Below are positions 1-7,901 of a stretch of DNA of 25,184 bases, one piece after another. Origin of the DNA: an uncultured Clostridia bacterium (lineage in GTDB: Bacteria > Bacillota > Clostridia > Oscillospirales > Ruminococcaceae); contig CANRDG010000009.1 in the NCBI GenBank assembly GCA_947629275.1, positions 1-25,184 on the forward strand, in the 5' to 3' direction. A model generated the notes under the pieces. That model made no database searches. It was not told the origin of the DNA and was given only the letters and a program-made list of their open reading frames with translations. The stretch's first letter is position 1; each line of letters starts with the position of its first letter. Both the position numbers and the translations under genes were made by a program.

Positions 1-3000
1 GGATCATCAGGTTTCGGATCGTCAGGCTTGGGTTCATCGGGCTTTGTATAAGTATTTACAAATTCAATGCCGTCTGCCTTCTCGCCGCCTTTAAGTATAG
101 CAGCCTCTGCCAGCAGTGCGCCCTTGCCGTTGTCAGTAACTGTTATTGTTACCGTGTATACCGAGTCATCGTATGTTATAGTGGTGTCGCTTCCCTTTTC
201 TTCCGCGACGGTAAAGCTGTAAGTGCCTGCCTTTGTGAAAGTAAGCTTTACAGTACCAACTGCTGCGTCTGTCGAGCCTTGCGTACCCTTGACAACTATG
301 CTTTCCGGCAGACCGCTGATAGCTTCGCTGCCCTCGGCAGGTGTCAAAGTGAACTTAAAGCTGTCCTCCGTGCTCCACTCTCTGCCGCTCAGTTTCTTTG
401 TCAGATCTATGGAAACATCGACATCTGTCGTCGTGTAGGTGTTTACAAACTCTACCTTGTCAGCGACCTTGCCATTCTTCTTCGCGGTCGCCTCAGCCAC
501 CTTGAGCGCGCCGTCAACGTCCTTGACCGTGACCGTTACAACATATACAGCTGTATCAACGGTAATGCCGTTTGCCGACTTGCTTGTTTCAACCACGGTA
601 AATTCATAAACTCCCGCTTCGGTAAATTTAACATCGTCAAACACGCCCGTAAGGCTCTGTTTTGCACCCTCTGCGTAGCCTATCTCGATACTCTGTTGCG
701 GTATTCCGTATGCGCCTGCATCTGCCACAGCTTCGCCGTTTACCTTTGTCAAGGTCATGCTGAAACCGAACTTGTCACCGCTTTGCCACTGTCTGCCGCT
801 GATAGTTTTTGTAACTTCAACAGGCCACTTTACAGATGACGGTGCATATTCGTTTACAAACTCTACCTTGCTTGCCTTCTGCGTTTCGCCCTTAACTGTA
901 ATGCTTACACTGCTTTCGTCAACTTTAAGAGCGCCATGCTCGTTGTCGGCAACGGTAAGTTTTACAACATATGTGCGGCCGTCGTAATTTACGCCTGCAA
1001 CTGCGGTATCCTTTTCGGAAATTTCAAACTCGTAGTTTCCAGCCGCATTGAACATCAGCCTCAGTTTTCCCGACTTTTCAGCGGTCGCTTCGCCATCGTC
1101 TTCTATGGTCAATGTGTTCGGGAACATTGCCTTGCTGCCGGCGGTCTGCTTAACGTCAAATTCAAATTCCTCGCCGTCCCAGCCGCCGTCTTTGTCAAAC
1201 TTCTTGCTGATGTCAATAAAGTATGTGCAGCTGTTTGCGTGATAGGTATTTACAAACGTTATAGCATCTGCTTTCTCTCCGTCAAGCGTGTACGTTACAG
1301 ATCCAACGGTAAGTTTTCCGCTTGCAGTATCATTCTCAACAACGAACGTAACAGTGTATTCTGAATTGTCGTATTCAACGCCGTCAACATGAACGTCATG
1401 CGATTCTTTTATCTCGAACTTGTATGTTCCCGCCTTGCTGAAAGTTATTCCCTCAAACTCAGCCGAAGCCGCATCATTAGTGCCTGCCTTGCCCGAAACG
1501 GTAACTTCGCTCGGGAATGTAACACTGTCATCGCCAGAAATTTTATCCATTTCAAAGACAAACTCGTCGTCTGCGTTCCATGTTCTGCCTGTTATAGTCT
1601 TTGTGAACGGAACGTTTGCAGTTACAGGTTCAGGCGTGTAAACATTTTCAAATGCTATGTTGCCGCCGCTTACTTCCTTGCCGCCCTTGGTAACGGAAGT
1701 TTTGGTTTGAAGCTGACCCAAGCCATCGTCGGTAACTTCAACAGTCAATACGTATACAGATGTATCATAAGTCATTCTGTCGGCAGAGCCTTTTACTTCG
1801 GTTATCTCGAACTTGTAAGTGCCGACCTTTTCAAACACGGCTGTGAAAGAATCGGTCTTAACAGCCGAAGAACCGTCATCTTGGCTTATTTCAACATTTC
1901 TTACGGTAACTGTAGGCTCATCGCCTACCTTTACCTGCTTTACATTGAAAGTAAACTTATCGGTGCTGTTCCAGTCTCTGCCCGTGATAGACTTGCTGAT
2001 ATACTTTGTCAGTACAACACCCTTTGCAGTATAAGTATTTACAACTTCAACAGCCGCAGGGGCTTTGCCGTCTATGGTGCACGTCAGCTTGCCGTCTGTA
2101 TCGCTTACCACAACGGTTATGGTCTTGTTCTTGGCGGCAGTCAGACCCGCGCCGGTCACTATCTTTTCACTAAGCGTAAACGTGTAAGTTCCGGGCTCTG
2201 TGAATACCACTTCATCAAATTCACCGCTCTGGGCAGCTTTGGTAACAGTGCAGGTTGAATTATAGCCGTCGCCCGTCAGAGTAAATTCAAACTTATCATC
2301 GTCATTCCAATCTCTGCCGTCGATAGTTTTCTTTATCTCGGGTGTCCATGTTGTCTGCGCTTGGTTTTTAAATACTATTCCGTCAGGCGAGCCTGCATAG
2401 GTTGCCTTAACAATAAGTTTGCCCGATTTTGTCGCTTCTTCGGTAACTGTCACAGTAACTTCATAAGTATTATCATCATACTTCATGTCGTCGCTGCTTT
2501 CGTCAACTTCTGCAACAGTGAACTTGTATATGCCCACAGCATTGAAAGTAACGCCTTCAAAAAGGTTTACAGAGTCGCCGCTGGTAACGGTAACTTCATT
2601 CTTAAAACCCTTTATCACTTCGTCAGTAATAGCCTTAGCGGTATCGGTATCAGGCGTTATGGTGAACGTAAACTTATCGCCTGCCGCCCAATCTCTGCCC
2701 TCTATTTCTTTTTTGGCATTAAGCTCAAGCGTGCCGTTTGCAGAGTAAACATTCACAAACTTAACTTCAACAGGTTTGCCGTTGTTAAACACATAGCCCT
2801 CATATGAAGCCTGTTCCGCCTTGTAGTTATCCGCCGCTGTTTCGGTTATCACATAGTACAGATCCGGGTATGTGTAACGCAGCAGATCAGCTATTGTTAA
2901 TGTTTCGCCTGCTTTAAGTGTAAATTTGCCGTCTTCAATGTCAACAGTCTCTCCGCCCTTTGTGCCTTTAAGATTTAATATATTAACCTGTGAGCCGCCT

Positions 3001-6000
3001 TTATCAACATAGAACTCAATTTTGAACTCAAATTCCTTATCATCGTGCGTTCCGACATTAGAAACAGTATCTTCTACTTTCTTAGATACTTCTATCGAGC
3101 CGACAAAACTGCCCTTGACTTCAAACAAACCAAGTCTTTCGTTAAGATAGTTAGCTGCCGCTTTTGCTGTTCCGCCCGTTTTGCTTCCGCCGAGTTTAAC
3201 AGTGTTGGTATCTTTCGGCGCGGCGTATGTAGTTTCTTTTTCTACAGTAAACAATTTAACGTTTCTTGCTGTAACATCTTTAGTTGTAGGCGAATCGAAA
3301 TTAAAGAAATCACTTTCCGAAGTAGTTGTAAGTGTGTAATCGCCTATAGGCAGGTAGTTTTTATCTTTATATTCTTCATTAGTCCATTTTACCGGTGCAT
3401 AGTATACAACATCTGCGCCGTCTCTGTAGAACGTGTTGATCTCTACATCAGTACCAGGAGTACCAAGATCTTTATAAGCCGTTGTTGGCGTAGCATTTAT
3501 TGTATAATTACCAACAACTTCATCTTTTACGTCCTCGCCGTAAGTGCGCTTCAGATCAGCCGCATACTCAACGCTAAGGTTCTTTTTCTGAATAAAATCA
3601 TACTGCTTTGCTGTAAGCCTTACACCCAGCAGTATTTCGCCCTTGACAATTTTTGTAGTGTGCTTGCCGCTTGCATTTTTTGAGGTTGTAACTTCTGTGC
3701 CTGCGGCAGGCTTGTAAGTTTCATTCCAAGGATAAACTGTTTTTTCTCCTGTCTTTTCCTTAATAAGAGTATTATCACTTGCTTTTCTTGTTTCAGCATT
3801 ATCAGGAGTGTATTTTACGCTTAACGTGTACTCTCTGTTGCCGTCAGAAAATGCTATATAGTCGTCTGCCTGCTTATCTCTGGCTTCATCATCTTTTTTC
3901 GTCAATTCCCAAGTGTAAGTAAGCTTGCCTATCTTGTCTTTTCTGTGGTCATCAGTACCCGTGGAATTTGACTTAGTCTCATCATACAAATAATAGTAAT
4001 CAAGTTCAAGGCTTCCGTCTTTCAGCAACTTATCAAGCGCTTGTTCATAAGTTGTCACGCCATCAAGTGTCTTGCCGTTGTCGCTGACAAAGTACCTTTT
4101 GAGATACTCCCAATAAACGTTATCTTTAACAGTTTCGCCGAGAGCCTCAGCGAGCGTTTTGGGGGTTATCTTCTCGCCAAGGTATATGGTCTGCTCCTTG
4201 TTTTCCATTTTAAGGTCAAGCAGCTCAACATTTGCAGCGGTGCGCGGGAAGCCCTTTGACGGGTATTCGGGGTGTTCTTCATCTTTTATTTTGTCGTCAT
4301 GGTCTATGCCCGAGCTGTCAGAGCTTTCGCCGTCATGGTAAACATAGTTTTCTTGTTTATCGTTGCCGTTGGTCAGTATCTCATTGCCGCCGATGAAATC
4401 TTCTTTGGCTTTAAGACCAACCGAGCCGCTCCAAACGTTTACGCTCTCGCCCGCCTCTATGTTTCCGGGGATAGTCTGACCCGTCCACTTGATATAGTAC
4501 ATATCTTTTGTACTGTCATAGCAGAGTAACGCCTTGCCCTCTTTCAGATCAACGGGGTATATCGACATACCGCTTGAGCTTATGTCATGCTCGCCGCCGT
4601 TGTAAGTCACCTTGCCGCCCTTGCCGAGCTTTATGGTAACATCTGTAGTTGATTTCTCAGCTATCGGCACAACAAGGTCAAATCTCGGGTCAATGTAGTC
4701 CTGAACGGTATAATTTTTAAGGTCTTTGGTTATTTCGCCGAGTACCTTCTGCGAGAATGTTTCAATAAGGGTATTAGTACGCTGTGTAATATCCTCGCCG
4801 CTGTTTTCTACCATGAAGTAATACTCGTCTTTCTTATCGCTATCGACTTCATCTTCAAATTTGTAAGTATCTTTCTCTGTTTCGTCAATACCTGCGCCGC
4901 TGAGTTTAGATATGAACTTTTCAGCGTTTTCGTCGCTAAACTCAGTATTTGAAAGTACAACGCAGTAAATCGTCCAGCCGTCTTTTCTAAGCTCGTGCGC
5001 GGCATCAATGGCTTTTTTTACATTATTATCTTCACTCGTATCAGTAAATGGGTCTTTATCGCTATTGTTTTTAATATAGTTACTAAGGTCTGTATCTTTA
5101 CCGTCGGTAAATATTACAAGGTACTTGTCGTGCGTATGGTTTGTAGTTTCGACCTTGGGGCATACGCCGCCCTGTTCTTCAAGTTCCGCTTTAAACGCCT
5201 GCAAGCCTTTCAGCGTACCTGTATTACCGGTAAGTCCATAGTTATACAAGCCGTCTTCAGACGAAAAGTAACCTGTTCTACCGCCGTTGTTTTTCGACTG
5301 AGAAACTATATCAATAGCAGCGGATACATCGCTCGTCCAGTCCTGCAACAGAAATTTATCAAGGTTATCATCAGTAATATCATTTGTTGAGAAGCGCACC
5401 GCGCCCACTCTGCTGTCCTGAGATACGGAATTGAGCTTTGAAACGAATTTTCCGAGCGCAACACGCAAAGCCTCCGCCTTTATCATTTCGTCGTCGGGCT
5501 TATAATAAACATATGAACATCTTGAACGGTTATCGTCTTTAGCAACGTCAGATGTACTGAAAAAGCACCTGAGATAGCCGTTACTGTCTATATAGAATAC
5601 CAGTGGGCTGTAACCTGCATTTCTTCCTGTTGCTTCACCGGTTATTGCTACATTGCCGCTGTCACCCTCTTCAACCTTAAAGCTGTCTTCCGTACAGTCT
5701 TTTGGTACTCTGAATTCCGTAATTTTGCTTTTATCCTTTTTGTTATTGGCTGTTCCAGTAAAAGTATTATTATTTGGATTGGTATAAATATACTTATCTT
5801 CGTCGGGGTCTTCAACTTTTTCAATACCTTTAGTAACTTTAGCGCTTATAGCAACATCTCCTGCAAGACCAACATACGACTTGCCTGTATCATAAGTTTG
5901 CAGTTTGTCCCAGTGGCTGCCGGAGTTTACATAATACCAGCCTGCAGCTGCGTTGGTATTAAGTTTTTCTGTCGCAAGTTCACCGACTATATTGCCGTCT

Positions 6001-7700
6001 TCGTCGTCAATATAAGAATGCTCGGTTAAGTTTGCAATAGGCGTAGTCTTAGCTAATGTTTTTATTTCGTCAGGAGTCAAAGCGCCCTCATAAAAATACA
6101 GGTCAGAAATAAGGTTCTTGCCGTTGTATGAACTTGTTTTTACTGTATTTCCTATATTTACGGTTAATTTGCTAAAATCAAGATCTGGCCCGTTTTCAAT
6201 AAGAATATCTTTTAATGGTATTGTATACTGACTGTTAGAATCTTTAGTGTTATTTTTAATTGCTTCTCCGTTTGAATCATAAACTGAAACATATAAATTG
6301 CCGTCTTTTTTAGTTAATACAAAAGTTATAGTTTTTTCACTTTTATCAAATACGTTTCTTGCAGTGCAATCACCCTTTCGAGTAATTGTGCCTTTGTCAT
6401 CATAGGCAAGCGCTATATGATTGCTTGAACTGTCACCGGGACGTACAATATAATATGTATTTTCCCCGTCCGTCAAAGAGAATAACGGATAGTTAGTGTC
6501 TTTCTCTCCAGCCTTTTCGCTCTTGCCGAGGCTTTCGGTATTTTTCACTTTAAACGTAATTGAAATGCTCTCTGACTTGCTGTCTTCAACGCCAATATTA
6601 TTTATTTGTACGTTTGTTCCGTTTGTATCACTCGTATTTAGCATACTGCCCGAAAAATGAGAACTAGTATTAGTTACAGTCGTGTCTTTGTCTGCGCCGT
6701 AAACATCTGTAACATTATCGTTACTACTCAACGGGAAATAACCCATAATAGAATTGTCACTTCCGCCGAGAGGGTCTGTAAAATATTCTTTAGCTGTCGC
6801 CGTGCCGTCCCAATAACCCAACGGCACATATTCTTCTGCGCCCTCTTTATCGTCATATATGTAATACGAATAACCCGAATAACCAAGCAGAGAGTTATCG
6901 GTATTGTTGATGTTCAGTACACCTGCTTTATCAAGGGTTTCAGCCGAAATAAATATATTCTGAACATTTTGACCTTCAAGACTAAGCGCTTTACGGAAGT
7001 TGCCCAGATCCACCTTTATCGGCTGGGGGTCGTTTATAGGCCATGCCATACTGCCCGAGGCATCGAGTATCATACCTACGTCAACAACATTTGCGCCCGC
7101 ATACCAAGACTCCAGATCCAGCCTGTACGACCTGCCGTCTTCAGGGTCTGCTGTCAGCGTTTTGTTGGTGTGCAGTCCACCGTCGGTGTTGTATATATCA
7201 TCTGTGCCGTCATTGTAAACGTCCTGATATTCGTCTACGTTGTCTTTACCTGAAAAGCTTTCGCCACTGAACGCTTCGCCCTTTTTGGTTTCGTCCTCGT
7301 AGAACATATTTACCTTAACGAGGTGTACCCCCCCATTGTAGTTTATCGTACAGCAGGGCTGTGTCGTAGGGTCAGTAGTCTTATTATCCGTAACTGCCTC
7401 CGCGCCGGCAGAAACAGAATAACCCACGAACGTTTCGTTATCATAGGGTTCAGCCGTTACGGTTTCAGACGGATAACTACTCGCGTCCAACGCTTGTTTA
7501 TCGCCGTTTTCTACATCAGCCGTGCCGTCCGCGTGCCAGTGCGTAATTATAAAGCGCGTCTTATTATTATAATACCTTGAAAACGCGGTATTATAGTCCT
7601 CGGCGATCGCATTTAACGCCAGATTTTCAAGCGGCGCAGATGAAATGATCATGCTTGCCGCAAGTAAGATAGGTAACACCCTTTTACCAAACTTTTTCAT
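1..7700 (-). CDS. Giant secreted VWA / LamG-like / pilin-repeat surface adhesin (C-terminus beyond window)
   Basis: The frame is open from ATG 7698-7700 to the window edge (2,566 codons). The same frame was checked at the start, in the VWA region and at the last codons, with no frameshift seen. Residues 1-33 form a signal peptide (KKFGKR, hydrophobic core, AIA cleavage site). A VWA domain begins with the MIDAS motif DASGS (D213, S215, S217). It resumes after a long insertion at about M739, with GNTGT near residue 827 and FTDGKD at D866. The insertion (about 350-550) looks LamG/concanavalin-like, ending in YFYEGALTPDEIK. After further unrecognised modules, eight pilin-type repeats run from about 1532 to 2550, then a KPDDPKPDD stalk. 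Adjacent cysteines (QPCC) lie near residue 120. Known relatives are pilus-tip and wall-anchored adhesins; binding of host, plant-fibre or bacterial ligands is inferred. A wall anchor would lie outside the window. A good promoter and GGAG at 7710-7713 precede it. Confidence 0.9.
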   Translation of the reverse strand, partial: MKKFGKRVLPILLAASMIISSAPLENLALNAIAEDYNTAFSRYYNNKTRFIITHWHADGTADVENGDKQALDASSYPSETVTAEPYDNETFVGYSVSAGAEAVTDNKTTDPTTQPCCTINYNGGVHLVKVNMFYEDETKKGEAFSGESFSGKDNVDEYQDVYNDGTDDIYNTDGGLHTNKTLTADPEDGRSYRLDLESWYAGANVVDVGMILDASGSMAWPINDPQPIKVDLGNFRKALSLEGQNVQNIFISAETLDKAGVLNINNTDNSLLGYSGYSYYIYDDKEGAEEYVPLGYWDGTATAKEYFTDPLGGSDNSIMGYFPLSSNDNVTDVYGADKDTTVTNTSSHFSGSMLNTSDTNGTNVQINNIGVEDSKSESISITFKVKNTESLGKSEKAGEKDTNYPLFSLTDGENTYYIVRPGDSSSNHIALAYDDKGTITRKGDCTARNVFDKSEKTITFVLTKKDGNLYVSVYDSNGEAIKNNTKDSNSQYTIPLKDILIENGPDLDFSKLTVNIGNTVKTSSYNGKNLISDLYFYEGALTPDEIKTLAKTTPIANLTEHSYIDDEDGNIVGELATEKLNTNAAAGWYYVNSGSHWDKLQTYDTGKSYVGLAGDVAISAKVTKGIEKVEDPDEDKYIYTNPNNNTFTGTANNKKDKSKITEFRVPKDCTEDSFKVEEGDSGNVAITGEATGRNAGYSPLVFYIDSNGYLRCFFSTSDVAKDDNRSRCSYVYYKPDDEMIKAEALRVALGKFVSKLNSVSQDSRVGAVRFSTNDITDDNLDKFLLQDWTSDVSAAIDIVSQSKNNGGRTGYFSSEDGLYNYGLTGNTGTLKGLQAFKAELEEQGGVCPKVETTNHTHDKYLVIFTDGKDTDLSNYIKNNSDKDPFTDTSEDNNVKKAIDAAHELRKDGWTIYCVVLSNTEFSDENAEKFISKLSGAGIDETEKDTYKFEDEVDSDKKDEYYFMVENSGEDITQRTNTLIETFSQKVLGEITKDLKNYTVQDYIDPRFDLVVPIAEKSTTDVTIKLGKGGKVTYNGGEHDISSSGMSIYPVDLKEGKALLCYDSTKDMYYIKWTGQTIPGNIEAGESVNVWSGSVGLKAKEDFIGGNEILTNGNDKQENYVYHDGESSDSSGIDHDDKIKDEEHPEYPSKGFPRTAANVELLDLKMENKEQTIYLGEKITPKTLAEALGETVKDNVYWEYLKRYFVSDNGKTLDGVTTYEQALDKLLKDGSLELDYYYLYDETKSNSTGTDDHRKDKIGKLTYTWELTKKDDEARDKQADDYIAFSDGNREYTLSVKYTPDNAETRKASDNTLIKEKTGEKTVYPWNETYKPAAGTEVTTSKNASGKHTTKIVKGEILLGVRLTAKQYDFIQKKNLSVEYAADLKRTYGEDVKDEVVGNYTINATPTTAYKDLGTPGTDVEINTFYRDGADVVYYAPVKWTNEEYKDKNYLPIGDYTLTTTSESDFFNFDSPTTKDVTARNVKLFTVEKETTYAAPKDTNTVKLGGSKTGGTAKAAANYLNERLGLFEVKGSFVGSIEVSKKVEDTVSNVGTHDDKEFEFKIEFYVDKGGSQVNILNLKGTKGGETVDIEDGKFTLKAGETLTIADLLRYTYPDLYYVITETAADNYKAEQASYEGYVFNNGKPVEVKFVNVYSANGTLELNAKKEIEGRDWAAGDKFTFTITPDTDTAKAITDEVIKGFKNEVTVTSGDSVNLFEGVTFNAVGIYKFTVAEVDESSDDMKYDDNTYEVTVTVTEEATKSGKLIVKATYAGSPDGIVFKNQAQTTWTPEIKKTIDGRDWNDDDKFEFTLTGDGYNSTCTVTKAAQSGEFDEVVFTEPGTYTFTLSEKIVTGAGLTAAKNKTITVVVSDTDGKLTCTIDGKAPAAVEVVNTYTAKGVVLTKYISKSITGRDWNSTDKFTFNVKQVKVGDEPTVTVRNVEISQDDGSSAVKTDSFTAVFEKVGTYKFEITEVKGSADRMTYDTSVYVLTVEVTDDGLGQLQTKTSVTKGGKEVSGGNIAFENVYTPEPVTANVPFTKTITGRTWNADDEFVFEMDKISGDDSVTFPSEVTVSGKAGTNDAASAEFEGITFSKAGTYKFEIKESHDVHVDGVEYDNSEYTVTFVVENDTASGKLTVGSVTYTLDGEKADAITFVNTYHANSCTYFIDISKKFDKDGGWDGEEFEFDVKQTAGSKAMFPNTLTIEDDGEATAEKSGKLRLMFNAAGNYEFEISEKDTAVAGVNYDGRTYVVKLTVADNEHGALKVDESSVSITVKGETQKASKVEFVNEYAPSSVKWPVEVTKTISGRQWQSGDKFGFSMTLTKVNGEAVADAGAYGIPQQSIEIGYAEGAKQSLTGVFDDVKFTEAGVYEFTVVETSKSANGITVDTAVYVVTVTVKDVDGALKVAEATAKKNGKVADKVEFVNTYTTTDVDVSIDLTKKLSGREWSTEDSFKFTLTPAEGSEAISGLPESIVVKGTQGSTDAAVGTVKLTFTKAGTYSFTVAEEKGSDTTITYDDSVYTVTITVTDNGKGALLAEAAILKGGEKADGIEFVNTYTKPDEPKPDDPKPDD
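42..3110 (-). repeat. Eight tandem Spy0128/FctA-type isopeptide pilin domains within the adhesin
   Basis: Each unit has a first-strand lysine (for example VTKTISGRQW), an FxF strand, a GxYxFxxxE strand carrying the glutamate, a V-rich strand and a closing F-V-N-x-Y. The closing asparagines are at residues 1650, 1779, 1888, 2019, 2151, 2283, 2420 and 2549, so units are about 129-137 residues except the third (109). In FctA/T-antigen pilins the Lys and Asn form an intramolecular isopeptide bond catalysed by Glu, and all three residues are visible in most units here. The first unit is divergent. The third is short, has VVNTY in place of FVNTY, and contains two cysteines. The units are diverged at DNA level, which argues against very recent duplication. 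Confidence 0.8.
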
Positions 7701-7761
7701 TTATATCATCTCCACGATCTTTAATAGTTGTGTCTGTATCTGCACATTTGTATACACTATA

Positions 7762-7790
7762 ATAATAGCACGCAAATTTTTATTTGTCAA
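7762..7790 (-). promoter_or_regulatory. Promoter of the adhesin gene
   Basis: On the minus strand TTGACA (7785-7790) is separated by 17 bases from TATTAT (7762-7767). This gives a leader of roughly 55 bases to the ATG at 7700. The strong -35 suggests the adhesin is transcribed independently of the phosphorylase gene upstream. Confidence 0.75.
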
Positions 7791-7855
7791 TAAATTATGA
7801 ACATTTTACTGTATGCACAAATATTTTTCGGCTTGCTTATGCAAAACGCACAAAT

Positions 7856-7879
7856 GGTGGTACTATATATAGTACCACC
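7856..7879. promoter_or_regulatory. Perfect 24-bp palindrome between the phosphorylase gene and the adhesin promoter
   Basis: Twelve-base arms, ggtggtactata and its exact complement, meet without a spacer. The site is 23 bases past the phosphorylase stop and 65 bases upstream of the adhesin -35. Neither strand has a T-run after the stem, so it is a poor intrinsic terminator. It could be an RNA 3'-end hairpin or an operator. The TGGTACTA...TAGTACCA form is reminiscent of GntR-family operators, which is a weak recollection only. Confidence 0.5.
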
Positions 7880-7901
7880 CTTGCGTGATGTCCAAATATT
7901 G

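Noticed and set aside
1389..2258. Long plus-strand open frame (289 codons) over the adhesin
   Set aside because: It is the antisense shadow of the pilin repeats: low-complexity Tyr/Arg/Cys-rich translation, no ribosome site, and the minus frame has coherent domain repeats.
1..3110. CRISPR-like or DNA tandem repeat array
   Set aside because: Periodicity is about 390 bases and only at protein level; units are well diverged in DNA and coding throughout.
4808..5008. Minus-strand 66-codon frame inside the adhesin
   Set aside because: It is in a different frame from the adhesin, which is itself open through this stretch and encodes the end of the VWA domain.
1..7700. Possible frameshift or pseudogene in the adhesin, because of its size
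   Set aside because: The same reading frame was verified at the start codon, at the VWA MIDAS motif, at each closing FVNxY motif and at the last codons in the window.
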